Source: Cristatella mucedo (lineage: Eukaryota; Bryozoa; Phylactolaemata; Cristatellidae). Taken from it: DNA of 64,000 nt. Position 1 is the stretch's first letter. The number at the start of each line of letters is the position of its first letter. This document shows, one piece after another, positions 9,166 through 20,668 of this stretch. The stretch covers positions 3,103,001-3,167,000 of the forward strand of contig WPIO01000031.1 of NCBI GenBank assembly GCA_009760855.2. The letters are read 5' to 3'. The notes beneath the pieces were generated by a model. The model was not told where the DNA came from. It saw only the letters and a list, made by a program, of their open reading frames with translations, and did not search any database. A program made the position numbers and the translations under genes.

Positions 9166-10091
9166 CCTCCGTCCCACGCGAGCTCGAAGCTGCTCGCGAC
9201 GCGCCCTTACTCGAAGCGCGACGTTCGCGACGTTCGGCTTTCGCCGCTCTCGAAGCAGTCGGAGAGCGCTTCCGCCGGCAGCTCAGAGCGCGAGTGTCGA
9301 GACTCCGAAGGACCTCCGCCACCGCGCCGATCGGCGCTCCGCCCCCGACCACGGGCGGAGGGCCGAGGGCCGTGGCGGGGCGGGGCGGGCATCAGAGGGT
9401 GAGGCTGCCTGTCTTCTTTCCGCGGGAGCACGTGGGGGCACGCACCGAGTTTTTTTGCGACGCACTTCGCGCGGGAGGAGCGAGGCTGCGGCGGCACCAT
9501 TTCTTGGCGCTCGACCGAGTCGTTTCATTCGACTTTAATTACCTAATTAGTACTTAGTAACGGCGGCAGCAAATTTACCTAATGGCTCCCAAACGCGCAC
9601 GCGGCGACCAGCCGCCCGACCGCGGCGGGCGACTGCGAGAGCTGAAAGAGGAGTCGGCTACGCATGCGCACTGCCAGCACTTCCCGCTCGCGCGCGGGCG
9701 CGCAAGAGCGAGCCTCCGGTCGTTCGCGCGCGCGCTACAAGCCTCATGCGCACGAGCGCACGCTGGCTCGCTCGGCGCCCAGCGAGTCAGACTCTCCCAG
9801 AGAAGCGGGCGACTGGGGTCAGGCTCGCGTCTCATGTACTAGCCAGGTCAAAGGTAAAGGATAAATTTATTTTTACGCGATTAAATTTCTTGTTGATCTT
9901 CTGCCTCGGCTAATTGCAGCTATTTCATAATCGGTCTTCACTTCAATGACCAGGCTAAATATTTCGTAGTCGCGAGGCATTGCAATCAACACGAGTTAAT
10001 TTAAGCTGCAATGACGCTGTGCAACCTTTGTCTGAACATCTCTCAAAATAACCCGATCTTCGAAAGACTTCATGGCCGAGATCATCAAGGA

Positions 10092-10155
10092 AAATAATAA
10101 TAATAACAATAATAATAATGCACTTGATAAAGCGCCCCCAGAGAACTTAATCTCA
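10092..10155 (-). mobile_element. L2/CR1-like LINE 3'-tail fragment
   Basis: On the plus strand an (AAT)n run is followed by GATAAAGCGCCCCCAGAGA and then AACTTAATCTC, the reverse complement of the family's 3' hairpin and tail. Only about 64 bp remain. Confidence 0.75.
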
Positions 10156-11204
10156 TGGAATCCGTGACGAGTTGGTCGTACTAAAGTAGGACAGTCTAAA
10201 TGTAGCTTACTGGGTAAGTAAGATCTTGAAATTGATTGCAATTACCAAAATTATTACCGAGATGTCAGAAGTTGGGATGCATGGCGTCCGATTTATTAAC
10301 TTTGCTGCTGTAAATCTTTCAAACATTTGAGTTTATTTAATATTTCACATTGGTACGAATGAAAATTTAGCGGCGATTCACTTTAAAGAAATATATCTTA
10401 CTATGTACGGTAGAGCGAATGTGCTTTAAGAATTGGTACGCACTGTCTAAGTAAAAAGTGTGCAGAAAATCTTGGCTGTCGATTGCTTGCTATTTTTTGG
10501 GTTAAGAAAGTGTAAGCACTTGAAAACGTTCAAAGTCTTTGCGTTCCACGGTCACCTTAGCCACTCTTGGAGCGACAGCTTCCGTTCACCACAGTCACGC
10601 CACTGTATGAAGTCGATGAAGAAATTGAGCTGCGCAAAGCAAAGTCGCCAAAATGCCAAAAATGCCAAAACCGCGATTCCAGTGGGTAAAAAATAAGAGG
10701 AATCGGTTTAGATGTAATTTCGTTGGCTTAGACAGCCGCTCTTATAATTAATTCAAATCTCGCATAGTAATCCTACAAAGCTCGTCCGAAGGTAGTCATT
10801 ATTTATTAATTTCTTCACGCAAGCAAACGTGGTTTTAATGGCTTCTCACGACTCAATACAAGAAGCGTTCGAAAGCTATTGTTCTGGCTGCTCAAGGCTC
10901 TTGACAGCGATTCCGTTTTAATCCCAATTACGGTAGCCGGGACTGGTAGGCAAACAGCATCTATGGGATGCCGCGAAACGAGGTAGTCGACATCTTTTTT
11001 CTGGAAACCACGCGCGACGCTCTGCGCGAAGAGGCAACGAATGCGCGGTGCATTACGGAGCCTGAGATAATATAAACGAGAATGCGCGGAAACTCGCTGG
11101 TAAACAGCGAACTTCGTCCTTTCTGGAGTCGGATATCGTTTAAGGCAATATTTAGCGGCTTGCTTACGCGTCCGACCAGTATTAGGCGGCACACATGGCG
11201 CTCG

Positions 11205-11345
11205 TGACGGCGCTAGTCGCAGCCGAGGTGCAACGAGTTCGCGGCGAAGCCCTGAGCCTAGGCGTAGCGGCTAGCGACTTGTAGTAGCCGCACCGATGCA
11301 CGCAAGTGCGTCACCGCGTACGTGGAGCACGGCCACAGCAAAGAG
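11205..11345 (+). repeat. Partial copy of the ~490-bp dispersed repeat
   Basis: The block GGCTAGCGACTTGTAG followed by GCACCGATGCACGCA resembles the central part of the repeats at 16366, 37889 and 43893. Only a weak part of the unit is recognisable. Confidence 0.4.
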
Positions 11346-12016
11346 ATCTCAAAACTTAAGAGAAAAAATCCGAGACCTTAGCCATAGCATAGAGAAATCT
11401 AGCATCTAAAAAGAGCATCTAGCACCGGAAACGGCGTTCAGCAACTCTCGTACTGTACTGAGAGCGCCGCACAACTGCCTGACCCGAGATCTACGGCGCC
11501 ACTGCTGCCTTGCTCAAATCCTTGAACTAAGCTCAGCTCAACTGCGGTGAGGGCACTCTTTGTCGGTTGCATGACGTCGACCTTAGTTCTACCTTTCCGT
11601 AGATATCGTCAAATAACCTGCAACAGGCTGTAATGACTGAGTAGCCGTTAAGAAGGAGTGTCTCAGCAGTTATTATCCGGGTGATTTAGCACGCCGCCAT
11701 TTTTTCAAACGTGAAACAGGAGCCCCGTTCCGGCACCGCTCGAAGACTCCCGTGCTAGGCTGTTGCTAAATGTAGCGGGCGTATCGAATTAGTAAAAGAC
11801 GTATCGAATTATCGTAAGTACTAATACTATACTAATAACTAGTACTACACTAATAAGTAATACACTAGTACTTATACTAATAAGTAAAAGACGTATCGAA
11901 TTAGATAAAGACGTCTTTTCCGCTTCTCGTCAATAGTTACACCGACCGTTCCGCACAAATTACGTCGCCGAGCCACCTCCTGGACCGCAGCCTCTCTCGC
12001 GCGGCTCTCTCTTACT

Positions 12017-13514
12017 TTCTTTTCACGGTTTATACTCTCCCTCTTGCCGACATGATTCCCGAGCACAAACTAGGCTTTCACTTCTATGCGGATGACATTA
12101 AGTTGTACCTTTGCTTTGATCCCTAGCAGCCTTCGAGCACCTCGAATCCTCTCAATTCCCTTGCTGCATGCATTAATAATAATAATAATAATTCACTTGA
12201 TAAAGCGCCCTCAGAGAACTTAATCTCTCTCTAGGCGCTTTGCATTTGCTGTAAAGTGAAATGCAATTGAATGGTAAGTAAAATCATGCTTGAAAACAAA
12301 CGAAATGAATAATATGGTTAGGGGTGACATGCACAGGGTCAGCATGCAAATGTGGTTAGTGGCAGCATGCATAGTGTCAGCACGCATAAGCACATCAAGG
12401 ACGAATCACAGGGACCCACTAAATGCTGTCCTAAATAGGTGTGTTTTTAGGTTCCTTTTAAATGTGGTCAGGTCAGGGGATGCTCTGACGCAGGTCGGGA
12501 GGGAGTTCATTGATGACATCCGCACATGGATCGCAGCAAATTTTCATAATTTAAATGGTGATAAAATTAACTTACAATTTGGGCAAACCAAGTGGGATTC
12601 AGAAATTGCAAAGGCAAACGGTCAAAGTTGGCTCTGCCTGCATATCTCCTGTTGAATCTGCACGAAATTTAAGTGTCATGTTCCAAAGACACCTTTCGTT
12701 ACACGACCACATCAGCTAAAGAATCATGTCTGCCTACTTTCAGCTATGTAGCATTGCTAAATTTCGGGCTTGTTTAGATAGGGATACCACATCTAAGTTG
12801 GTCCATGCATTTGTGACATCCCATCTTGACTTCTGTAACTCACTGCTTGCTGGCCTACCGGCATGTGCAATTGGGCGCTTACAGCTGGTGCAAAACTCCG
12901 CAGCTAGGCTTGTTTGTCGTGAGCGTTGCAGTTGCCACATCGTACCACTTCTCGCCGACCTGCGCTGGCTACCAGTCAAACAACGGATCGACTTCAAGGT
13001 TCTGTCGCTCACTTTTAGGTTCCTTCTTTCTTTGGCTCTAGGCTACCTATCAGATATACTCCCCATCAGGCCAAGCATCGTACCACCCGCTTTTCGGAAT
13101 CCAACAGTCTACAAATGCCTCGTGAAAACCTCAAATCCTTTGGAGACCGTGCATTTAGTTCGTATGCTTCCAAAGCCTGGAACTCACTCCCGACTTGCGT
13201 CACAGCATCCCCTGAACTGACCACATTTACAAAGAACTTGAAAACACACTTATTTAGGACAGTATTTAGTGGGTCCCTGTGATTCGTCCTTGATGTGCTT
13301 ATGCGTGCTGACACTGTGCATGCTGCCACTAACCACATTTGCATGCTGACCCTGTGCATGTCACCCCTAACCATATTATTCATTTTGTTCATTAAGCATA
13401 AATACCATTTACCATTCTATCGGGTTTTATTCGCAGCAAATGTGAAGCGCCTAGAAAGAGATTGAGTTCTCTGAGGGAGCTATATCAAGTGTATTATTGT
13501 TATTATTATTATTA
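12017..13514 (+). mobile_element. L2/CR1-like LINE, 5'-truncated, split by an antisense copy of itself (copy C)
   Basis: The copy enters inside the RT domain (FTVYTLPLADMIPEHKLGF) and includes the catalytic FYADD box. An in-frame stop follows in YLCFDP. The reading breaks at 12173 and resumes at 12511 with DDIRTWIAANFHNLNGDKIN. It continues, with frameshifts, through the C-terminal block (KLVHAFVTSHLDFCNSLL, LADLRWLPVKQRI) to the 3' UTR, hairpin and ATT tail ending at about 13514. The interruption is a minus-strand 3' fragment of the same family. The copy is inactive. Confidence 0.88.
12174..12507 (-). mobile_element. Antisense LINE 3' fragment nested in copy C
   Basis: It reads on the minus strand from within the ORF2 C-terminus (GAACTCCCTCCCGACC) through the 3' UTR, hairpin and tail, which is (AAT)n on the plus strand at 12174-12192. 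CAT is present on both sides (12171-12173 and 12508-12510), fitting a short target duplication. Removing the insert restores the host copy's RT reading across the junction. Confidence 0.85.
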
Positions 13515-13637
13515 CCTATAACTTTCCTCTTCTTTTCTAGCCAACATTTTTGCAGCGGCGTAACGCGCCGCTCAGCGAGCGCAGGACACAGCGCCCCAAC
13601 CGGTGCCGGAGCAGTTCTCGCTTCCCTATATCTTTGT

Positions 13638-13812
13638 AGGCTGACCCTGTGCATGTCACCCCTAACCACGTTGTTCATGTTGTTTGTCAAGCATGATATT
13701 ACTCAGCATTCAATCGCGTTTCCCTTTGCAGCAAATGTAAAGCGCCTTGGAAGAGATTGAGTTCTCTGACAGCGCTTTATCGAGTGCATTATCGTTATTA
13801 TTATTATTATTA
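13638..13812 (+). mobile_element. L2/CR1-like LINE 3' UTR fragment
   Basis: The last ~175 bp of the family: the TGACCCTGTGCATGTCACCC block, AAATGTAAAGCGCC, the hairpin and the ATT-rich tail. The hairpin's outer stem is partly mismatched (CAGCGCTTT). Confidence 0.88.
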
Positions 13813-14094
13813 AAACTGTAAGGGTGCTCTGGATTGCTGCCGCGCTCTGTTGCTGCTGTCAGCTGCTGTCTGCGGCAATGCCGCGTTTTTCAAAAACGGC
13901 GATGACTCTTCGGCCATGTTTTGAGGCACCAGCTCTGTCACTCAGCGTTTCTCACTCGTCTGAATGGACTGGCGTCCCTTTGCGTGCGCTGTGTTCGTGG
14001 CAAAAGATTTTCGGTCGCCAGCCGCTGAAGTTCGTTCCTAAGAATAGATAGCAGCGCAGACAGCTCTCGATTGTGTAAGGCCAGCTCTTGCCCG

Positions 14095-14165
14095 GTCCTG
14101 TGTGTGTGTGTTTGTGTGTTTATGTGTGTTCGTGCGTGTATGTGTTTGTGCGTGTGTGTTTGTGC
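14095..14165. repeat. Imperfect (GT)n microsatellite
   Basis: TGTG-rich sequence with TTT, CG and TA interruptions. The Val/Cys open frame here is an artefact. Confidence 0.9.
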
Positions 14166-14596
14166 ATGGCTCGGACGACACGTTGGCTTGCTGCAACTAA
14201 AGAATCGTTGCAGCCTGCGACACGTAAAACCTGATCAACGATGCCAAGAGTGGCTTTAGGGGAGTTACTATCAACGTGTTCGCGAATGCTTCCGCCCCAA
14301 AACGACGTCGTACTTTGAGGTCTAAACGCATGGTCACGTATGTGCAATTGCACAGTCATTCGGCTTGTGACGAATTCCCGTAGCCCGGGTATGGCGACCG
14401 CTTGCCGATTCGAGCGCAATGTTGCTTAGGACGCCTCGGCTGCTTTTAGTGCCCTGACGATAGAAAGATGCCAAAAGTCAGTCATTGGTCTATAAACAAT
14501 TACAGTCTCAAAAGGAAGCCCTTTGCGCCTTTGCCTTCTGTCAGTCTTCCTCTATCGGCTCGGCCGCGGAGCGACTGAGCGCGCGTAGCGCTGCGC

Positions 14597-14717
14597 GCGC
14601 GCATGGATACAGTGACCCATACTCGCCGCGAGCAGCTCGCGCACAGCGCTGCCCGCGGCGCGCATGGATACAGTGACCCGTACTCGCCGTGAGAAGCTCG
14701 CGCACAGCGCTGCCGCA
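14597..14717 (+). repeat. 61-bp tandem duplication
   Basis: Two adjacent copies begin GCGCGCATGGATACAGTGAC at 14597 and 14658 and differ at only a few positions. Each ends with GCTCGCGCACAGCGCTG. Confidence 0.88.
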
Positions 14718-15544
14718 GCAGGCAGGATCGTCGAAATGCATTTTACTAGCGGTCACGAGATCTATTCGCACAGGTAAAATATCGATCTCAAAAAAGTTAC
14801 CCACAGTAGATCCAGATTCCGCCATTACCTCTGGACGCTCTGGCGACGACGACGACTGCTGCTGGGCAAACTAAGGAAGCGCATCGGTGTATGCATGCGT
14901 TCTGTTTTCAAGTTATCATTCGCATTACGTATATTTAAATATATATATATATATTATTATTACTTATATTATATATTATTTGCGTTCTATTTTCAAGGCG
15001 CAGAAATCGAGAATAGACCAACGCAAACAGTGCCGCTTAAAGAAAACGCATTTCATGCAATATACTTGCTTTATAAACGGCGACGTTCCGAGTTTTCGCT
15101 CCGTGGGGACGACACCAAAGGAGCAGGGTGAAGGACGGTTGCCTGTTGCTCTTTCTTGCTGGCAATGTCGCACGAACGTGCGGTGAGCGCAGAAAAAAAG
15201 GCCACGAGTACTTACGGGCTTTTAATCTTAAGACTCGGATGCTAAGGAACTGAATTTATTTCACTCAAAACGTCTGCGATGTGGAATTCCTCCTGGCAGT
15301 CTTTGATGCTAAGCAGTCGATGCTACTTAAGCTCCCCGTCATGCTTTGGCGCAGAGTTGCTGCAGACATGATGCCTGTTTTAATCAACGCCCGAGAACAT
15401 TGAAATAACGGATAGGACTTTTATTTACCATTTGAAATCACCTAATTACTTCAAAAAAATGTTGAACTTAAATGTATCTTTTTGTATGCAAGACAGATCT
15501 CACAAATGTCGTCACATTTTTTGACGCTTCATGCCGGTTACTTC

Positions 15545-16344
15545 GTCTGCCTACGATCACTTACGTAACATTGCTAAAATTCAAGCTGTTTAGACAGGGA
15601 TACCACATCTAAATCGGTACTTTCAATTGTGGCATCCCTCCCGTCTTGACTTCTACAACTCACTGCTTGTTGGTCTACTGGCATGTGTAATCAGGCGCTT
15701 ACAGCTGGTGAGAAACTCTGCAGCTAGGCGTGTCTGTCGTGAATGTCGCAGTTGCCACATCCTACCACTTCTCGGCGACCTGCACTAGCTGCTAGTCAAG
15801 CAGCGCATCGATTTCAAGGTTCTGTCACACACTTGTAGGTCCCTTCCTTCTCTGGCTCCAGCCTACCAGTCAGATCTACTCCCCTACCAGGCGAAGCATC
15901 GTACCATCGGCTTTTCTGAATCTAATCGTCTACCTGTACCGCGTAAAAACTTCAATCCTTTGGTGACCGCACGCTTAGTGCCTATGGTTCAAAAGTCTTG
16001 AACTTACTTCCGACTGGCGTCACGATATCCCGTGGCTAGAGTACACTTGTTAAGAAGCTAAAAGCGCATTTTTGATAAAAGCGCATCTATTTATGACAGA
16101 ATTTAGTGGGTCCATGTGGGCTCATTTGCGTGCCTATGCGTGCTGACACTGTGCATGCTGCCACTTACCATATTTGCATGCTGACCCTATGCCTGTCTCC
16201 TCTATCCCATGTTGTGCTTGTTGTCATTGAGCATACTACCTCTAACCATTTGATTATGCTTCCTTTGCAGCAAATGTAAAGCGCCTAGAAAGAGATTAAG
16301 TTCTCTGAGGGTACTTTAACAAATGTATTAATATCATTATTATT
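15545..16344 (+). mobile_element. Degenerate L2/CR1-like LINE, 3' half
   Basis: Starts in the GCTAAAATTC block upstream of the HAFVTSRLDF region and runs to AAATGTAAAGCGCCTAGAAA and a short ATT-rich tail. Many stops and indels (for example CACTAGCTGC where other copies encode LHWLP) make it an older copy. Confidence 0.85.
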
Positions 16345-16365
16345 CCTTATGACGGACGTGAAAAT

Positions 16366-16868
16366 TGTTACGAACGTGGTGCAGTGGCTTCCACGTCCGG
16401 TCAGAACTAGGCCGTATACGCAGCGCTCGTAGCGGTGCGGAGTCTCCGCTGACGCGCAGCGAATACCGGTGACGCCTGAACCTTGTATCATGTGGCTAGT
16501 TCCGTGTAGATGCTCAACCAATGCATGCAGGTATGCCGACAGTATCAGAAGCACTGAAGCGACTACGAGCGCTCATGCCTTTGCATATTAAGTTTGTTTC
16601 CGTAATTCAGGTGAGTCTATTTAACAGCAGCGGACGGTTACAGGCATTCAACAGCTGCCACGACGTTTATCAACGGCTCTGCGACCTCGAGCTCACATTA
16701 GCTCCAATGCAAATTCCCTTTGTCTCGAATCCCTACTGCCGTCTATCTCAGAGCACCGGCCTCTTATCCGGCGCCTCAAAGATAAACCATCGCATAATCT
16801 CATAATTGCGATTTATAGCTAACCACCATGATTCGGCTGGTTTAGTTCACGTCGCCGTTACAGCATCC
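16366..16868 (+). repeat. ~490-bp dispersed repeat, copy 1
   Basis: Shares successive blocks with 37889-38390 and, inverted, with about 43893-44345: GGCTTCCACGTCCGGTCAGA, GAATACCGGTGACGCCTGAA, CCTTGTATCA and GGCTGGTTTAG. No coding reading is conserved. It abuts the LINE fragment on its left. The class is unknown. Confidence 0.75.
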
Positions 16869-17524
16869 TTGAACACTTTGAAAGGTTTTCAGGATAAACA
16901 AGATTTACAGTAGTCTTTATACATTTAGACAGATATATATTCATAAAAAATTATTCAATCAAATAGTACCGCATTTTCTTGCATGTACACGTTTACAGAC
17001 CGTAGCATACTCGGCAAGTGAGACCTAGTCTTGCCGAGCTTATTCCGAACGCCCTCGCTGGCATAGCTGGCCTCGACAGTCCGCGACGGTCCGCAACCCA
17101 AATCGATTTAAACTTAGCACGTCACTTCATTCGCTGACCAGCATTGTTTGCCTGTCGAGGTTTACGTACGCATGTCGAGCGTGGGTTGCGCGCGTGCAAA
17201 GGCGCGTACGCAACGCGCCACTTCTGGCGCTATTATGGCCGCTCGCATATCCGGCTGCTCTCTACTGGGCCATCTTGTCGTCGGTGCGTTGTCCCGTGAC
17301 GTTGCCTCGGCGATATGTTATCTTAATGCTGCACCAAAGCTGCACATCGGAAACCGCAGCCATGCCCACTCTATCTTCACCAGTGAGATCATTTATTTGC
17401 GGCTATTTTTCGCACTTGCGATAACCTTTTTTAATGCCAGTGTATTGTGTGCGTCTGGCGATCAACCGTGCGTCAGGCACTCTATTTTGTTCTCAGAGAA
17501 AGCCTCTACAAAAACGTGTCCAGG

Positions 17525-17537
17525 AAAATGCTAATAG

Positions 17538-17581
<44 letters not shown>

Positions 17582-17594
17582 CTATTAGCATTTT
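17525..17594. repeat. Perfect 70-bp palindrome with (AT)19 centre
   Basis: AAAATGCTAATAGCTT at 17525-17540 is followed by 38 bp of (AT)n and then the exact reverse complement of the left arm at 17579-17594. There is no spacer asymmetry. Short ATATATGT-type repeats follow to about 17655. Confidence 0.95.
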
Positions 17595-17739
17595 TCGCGA
17601 GTTATATATATGTATATATATGTATATATGTAAGATCTAGGAGTATATATATAAAAAGCTCTAGGAGTTCCTGTCATCAGAATCGCATATACTTAATGAT
17701 TAGCGATATTCGTTCACGGTTTTCTTCAAGGAAAATACT

Positions 17740-18060
17740 TGAGCAGCTGCACGCTGCGTCGCACCGACGAGCGCACGCGACTGAAGCTGCGCTCGAGACG
17801 GGCGCGAGCAAGCCCGCGCGCACGGCAGCACCGGCAGCGCCGGAAGCTCTCGCTGCTACGCACGAACGACGCCATCGTCGAGCAGCCTGAGCCGCGCGTC
17901 GCGCGTAGCAATCGCGGGCGTAGAGGGCGCTGCGGTCGACGCGAACAGCCCTCGCTGCGGGATGTCGCGCGCGCCGCTGCCTGCTCCGTCCGCAGGCAAC
18001 CGCTCGCCAATTCGCGGCCGCCATTTTCTAACTGACCGCCGGCTGCGCGCCCGGGGTGAC
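17740..18060. other. GC-rich island, no recognisable gene
   Basis: Composition rises sharply here compared with the AT-rich palindrome region to the left. Overlapping Arg/Ala-rich frames on both strands show no motif. It could be a CpG island for an unseen gene or an unrecognised GC-rich repeat. Confidence 0.4.
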
Positions 18061-18410
18061 GGCGAACGCTCGCAAATCAGAAGCGCAGCCGCGAGCTTTG
18101 TGACTTGGTAGTGGGAGTGTTGAGCTCTCGTGTTTGAACGCTGACCTTCACTCAGCTTGACTCTTTTGCGCTCGGACGAAACACGAAATTGATTCAGTCA
18201 AACCGATGGCCCTACCTGCAGCCATGGCGCTCGAGACCTCGGTTCCCTTAGGAGCTGACCCGGATCAGAGGCGTTCGGCAAACCGCGAGCAAGCACTGCT
18301 GGGCCCACGAGGCGAGACCGGTTGGTCCCGATGCCGCAGCCTGGGCCGCGAGCATCATATATGGACAGAGCCGCGGTCTATCGAAAAAAAGTAGTGCCTT
18401 CTCGACCTTA

Positions 18411-18519
18411 GCTCGGCCAACTTGGCAACCTCGGCCAACTAGGCAACTGCGGCCATCTTGGTAACCTCGGCCATACTGGCAACCTCGATCATATTGGCAA
18501 CATCCGCCATCTTGGCAAC
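18411..18519. repeat. Degenerate 18-bp minisatellite, about six units
   Basis: Units start at 18424, 18442, 18460, 18478, 18496 and 18514, exactly 18 bp apart, with the pattern GGCAACCTCGGCCATMTT. A partial unit precedes them. On the minus strand the multiple-of-three length gives a six-residue repeat such as GCQYGR, in an open frame spanning 18248-18565. Confidence 0.9.
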
Positions 18520-18559
18520 TAGCCGCGTCGCTGCCAAGAAACCAGCCTAGTCCTCGAAG

Positions 18560-19400
18560 GGGCACTCATGGGCGGAATGACAGTGACGCATTCCAGTTAG
18601 TAAGTTAACGCAAATTTGAATGTTCTTGTTGCATTAACAGCTGTGCGTTTTTGCAGCAAATATCGATCATCTTGTAAGTCTTTGTTCTCGCAAGTGCTTG
18701 AAGTCTATCTTTGCATAAATGAGTGCCGAATTTACCACTCTTTAGCGTGGTTTACATGGTGGGCATCCACTTCGTGAACAATTAGCACTTCTTTTTCATC
18801 TGATGTAAGTCTTTATGCTACAATAATAATATGTACCAGTTAGAATTATAAGTGAGAACAGTATATTAAAATTATAATCTAAACATCTGCATTCCGCTTG
18901 TGTTCAAATGACTGGATGCTGGTAAAAGAAAATGCGGAGATATGTCCAAATATTTTGCCGATGGCTCCGCAGAGACAAAGTGGTTTTTTTAGCTGTAGGC
19001 CATGACTAAAAGGCAAGAAAAATTTCGACAAAACTGATATTGCTTCAATTCAACAAAATTCTTGAATTATAAGATATCCAAGTCGCAATCCCAGGGTCTC
19101 AGCACTTGCGATCTGATTTCGACAGAGCAGCAGCTGCACAGGCGATCCTCGTCAGCGACAAAGCAGCAGTATAGCACCGCTTCCCTTATGTGCCTTTTGG
19201 GAAATGCTTATTTGGGCACGCCAAAGTTGCGTTTAAACTGACGGTCTTTAGCAGTTCAGACTCTGCGAACTTGTCTCGAGCGCAAGCTAGCGTAGGGCTA
19301 GCCGTATCTACACCGTGTAGCAGTTCTAAGTAGAGACTAGCCTTTGTCTGGCTGCGGCTGGTACGTTTGCTCTCAATTAATATAAAAAGAAGACGCGGGA
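18560..19400. other. AT-rich DNA, nothing recognised
   Basis: No open frame with family motifs, no known repeat block and no long tandem array was seen here. Confidence 0.4.
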
Positions 19401-19560
19401 AGTGTGAATATCGGGAAGTTTTACGTTTGGCGGCAAATAGAAACTGAGCAGAGGTTATCCACGGACGCTTGTCTGCTGACTTCTATCTATGCTTATATAC
19501 CAGCCATCAAATATTTAGCCACCATTTTCTATCAGCAGCTTTCTTTATCACTACATCTAT

Positions 19561-19906
<346 letters not shown>

Positions 19907-20557
19907 GACCGACAGCCGTCTGCCGTTAGACAGCGTGCCGAGAAAAATATAGCCTCAAGCTCAGAGCCATCCCACCGCAAACATACCGCAAGTGGATCGT
20001 CGCTCGGCCGAGCAGACATGCAAAGCGATGCCTGCTACGGTCCGCTATACGCGGCACTTGATCGTATCGCATTACAGGGCCATACGAAGGACGCTAATTG
20101 GTCGCACGAAGCAGCCTTCTTCGAAGTACGCATCGGGCCACCAATTACCCGGGGGCAGCTACTCAAAACTCGGCGTAGGCTGAGCCGCTGACGCCGACGC
20201 CGCCAACGGCGTCTCGCCCGGCGGCCTGGGAGCGAGCCGTCAGGCGGCGATGTCATCGTCGAGCGAGTCGCCTCTTGTTAGCGTGATGTGCGCAATTCGG
20301 TGTGCGCGCGCGGGTCGCGTTTCCTAATTCCTTAATGGCTCGGGCCGTAACAGACGGCGATCCACTACGCTGCGACCTCGCAGCCTTCGCCATTGACCTC
20401 GTCGCTCCCCAGCGAGGCGGCCAAGGTCGCCGAGGTCGCCGCCCGCGTCGGATCGGCGGGCGTTCACCTCGAGGCGACGGCTTCAAATCGAGACTCGGCT
20501 GCGGCGCTCGATGAGCTTAAACACGCGACTCCCGCGACTCGACGCGCGCGCGACGGA

Positions 20558-20607
20558 CGACGCCGCTGCGGGCGGCGCGACGCATCGCGCCGCCCGCAGC
20601 GGCGTCG
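20558..20607. repeat. Perfect inverted repeat, 23-bp arms and 4-nt loop
   Basis: The left arm (20558-20580) begins CGACGCCGCTGCGGG. The right arm (20585-20607) is its exact reverse complement, and the loop is CGCA. The arms are almost entirely G and C. Confidence 0.95.
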
Positions 20608-20621
20608 GTTGAGCGATTTCG

Positions 20622-20668
20622 GGAGCTCTGGCGGTCGACTCGCACTCCAGCGCCACTGCCAGAGCTCC
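20622..20668. repeat. Second inverted repeat, 11-bp arms
   Basis: GGAGCTCTGGC at 20622-20632 pairs with GCCAGAGCTCC at 20658-20668 across a 25-nt loop. It starts 14 bp after the larger hairpin. Confidence 0.85.

Larger units (their letters stand above)
9850..12016. other. AT-richer intergenic DNA, no recognisable gene
   Basis: Composition drops sharply from the CpG-rich block at about 9.85 kb. Apart from the short LINE tail at 10092-10155 and a partial dispersed repeat near 11205-11345, I see nothing supportable. An open frame on the minus strand at 10815-11192 shows no family motif. Confidence 0.5.

Noticed and set aside
17677-18035. Overlapping Arg/Ala-rich frames on both strands at 17.7-18.0 kb as a gene
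   Set aside because: Both strands are equally open and neither shows motifs; composition explains it.
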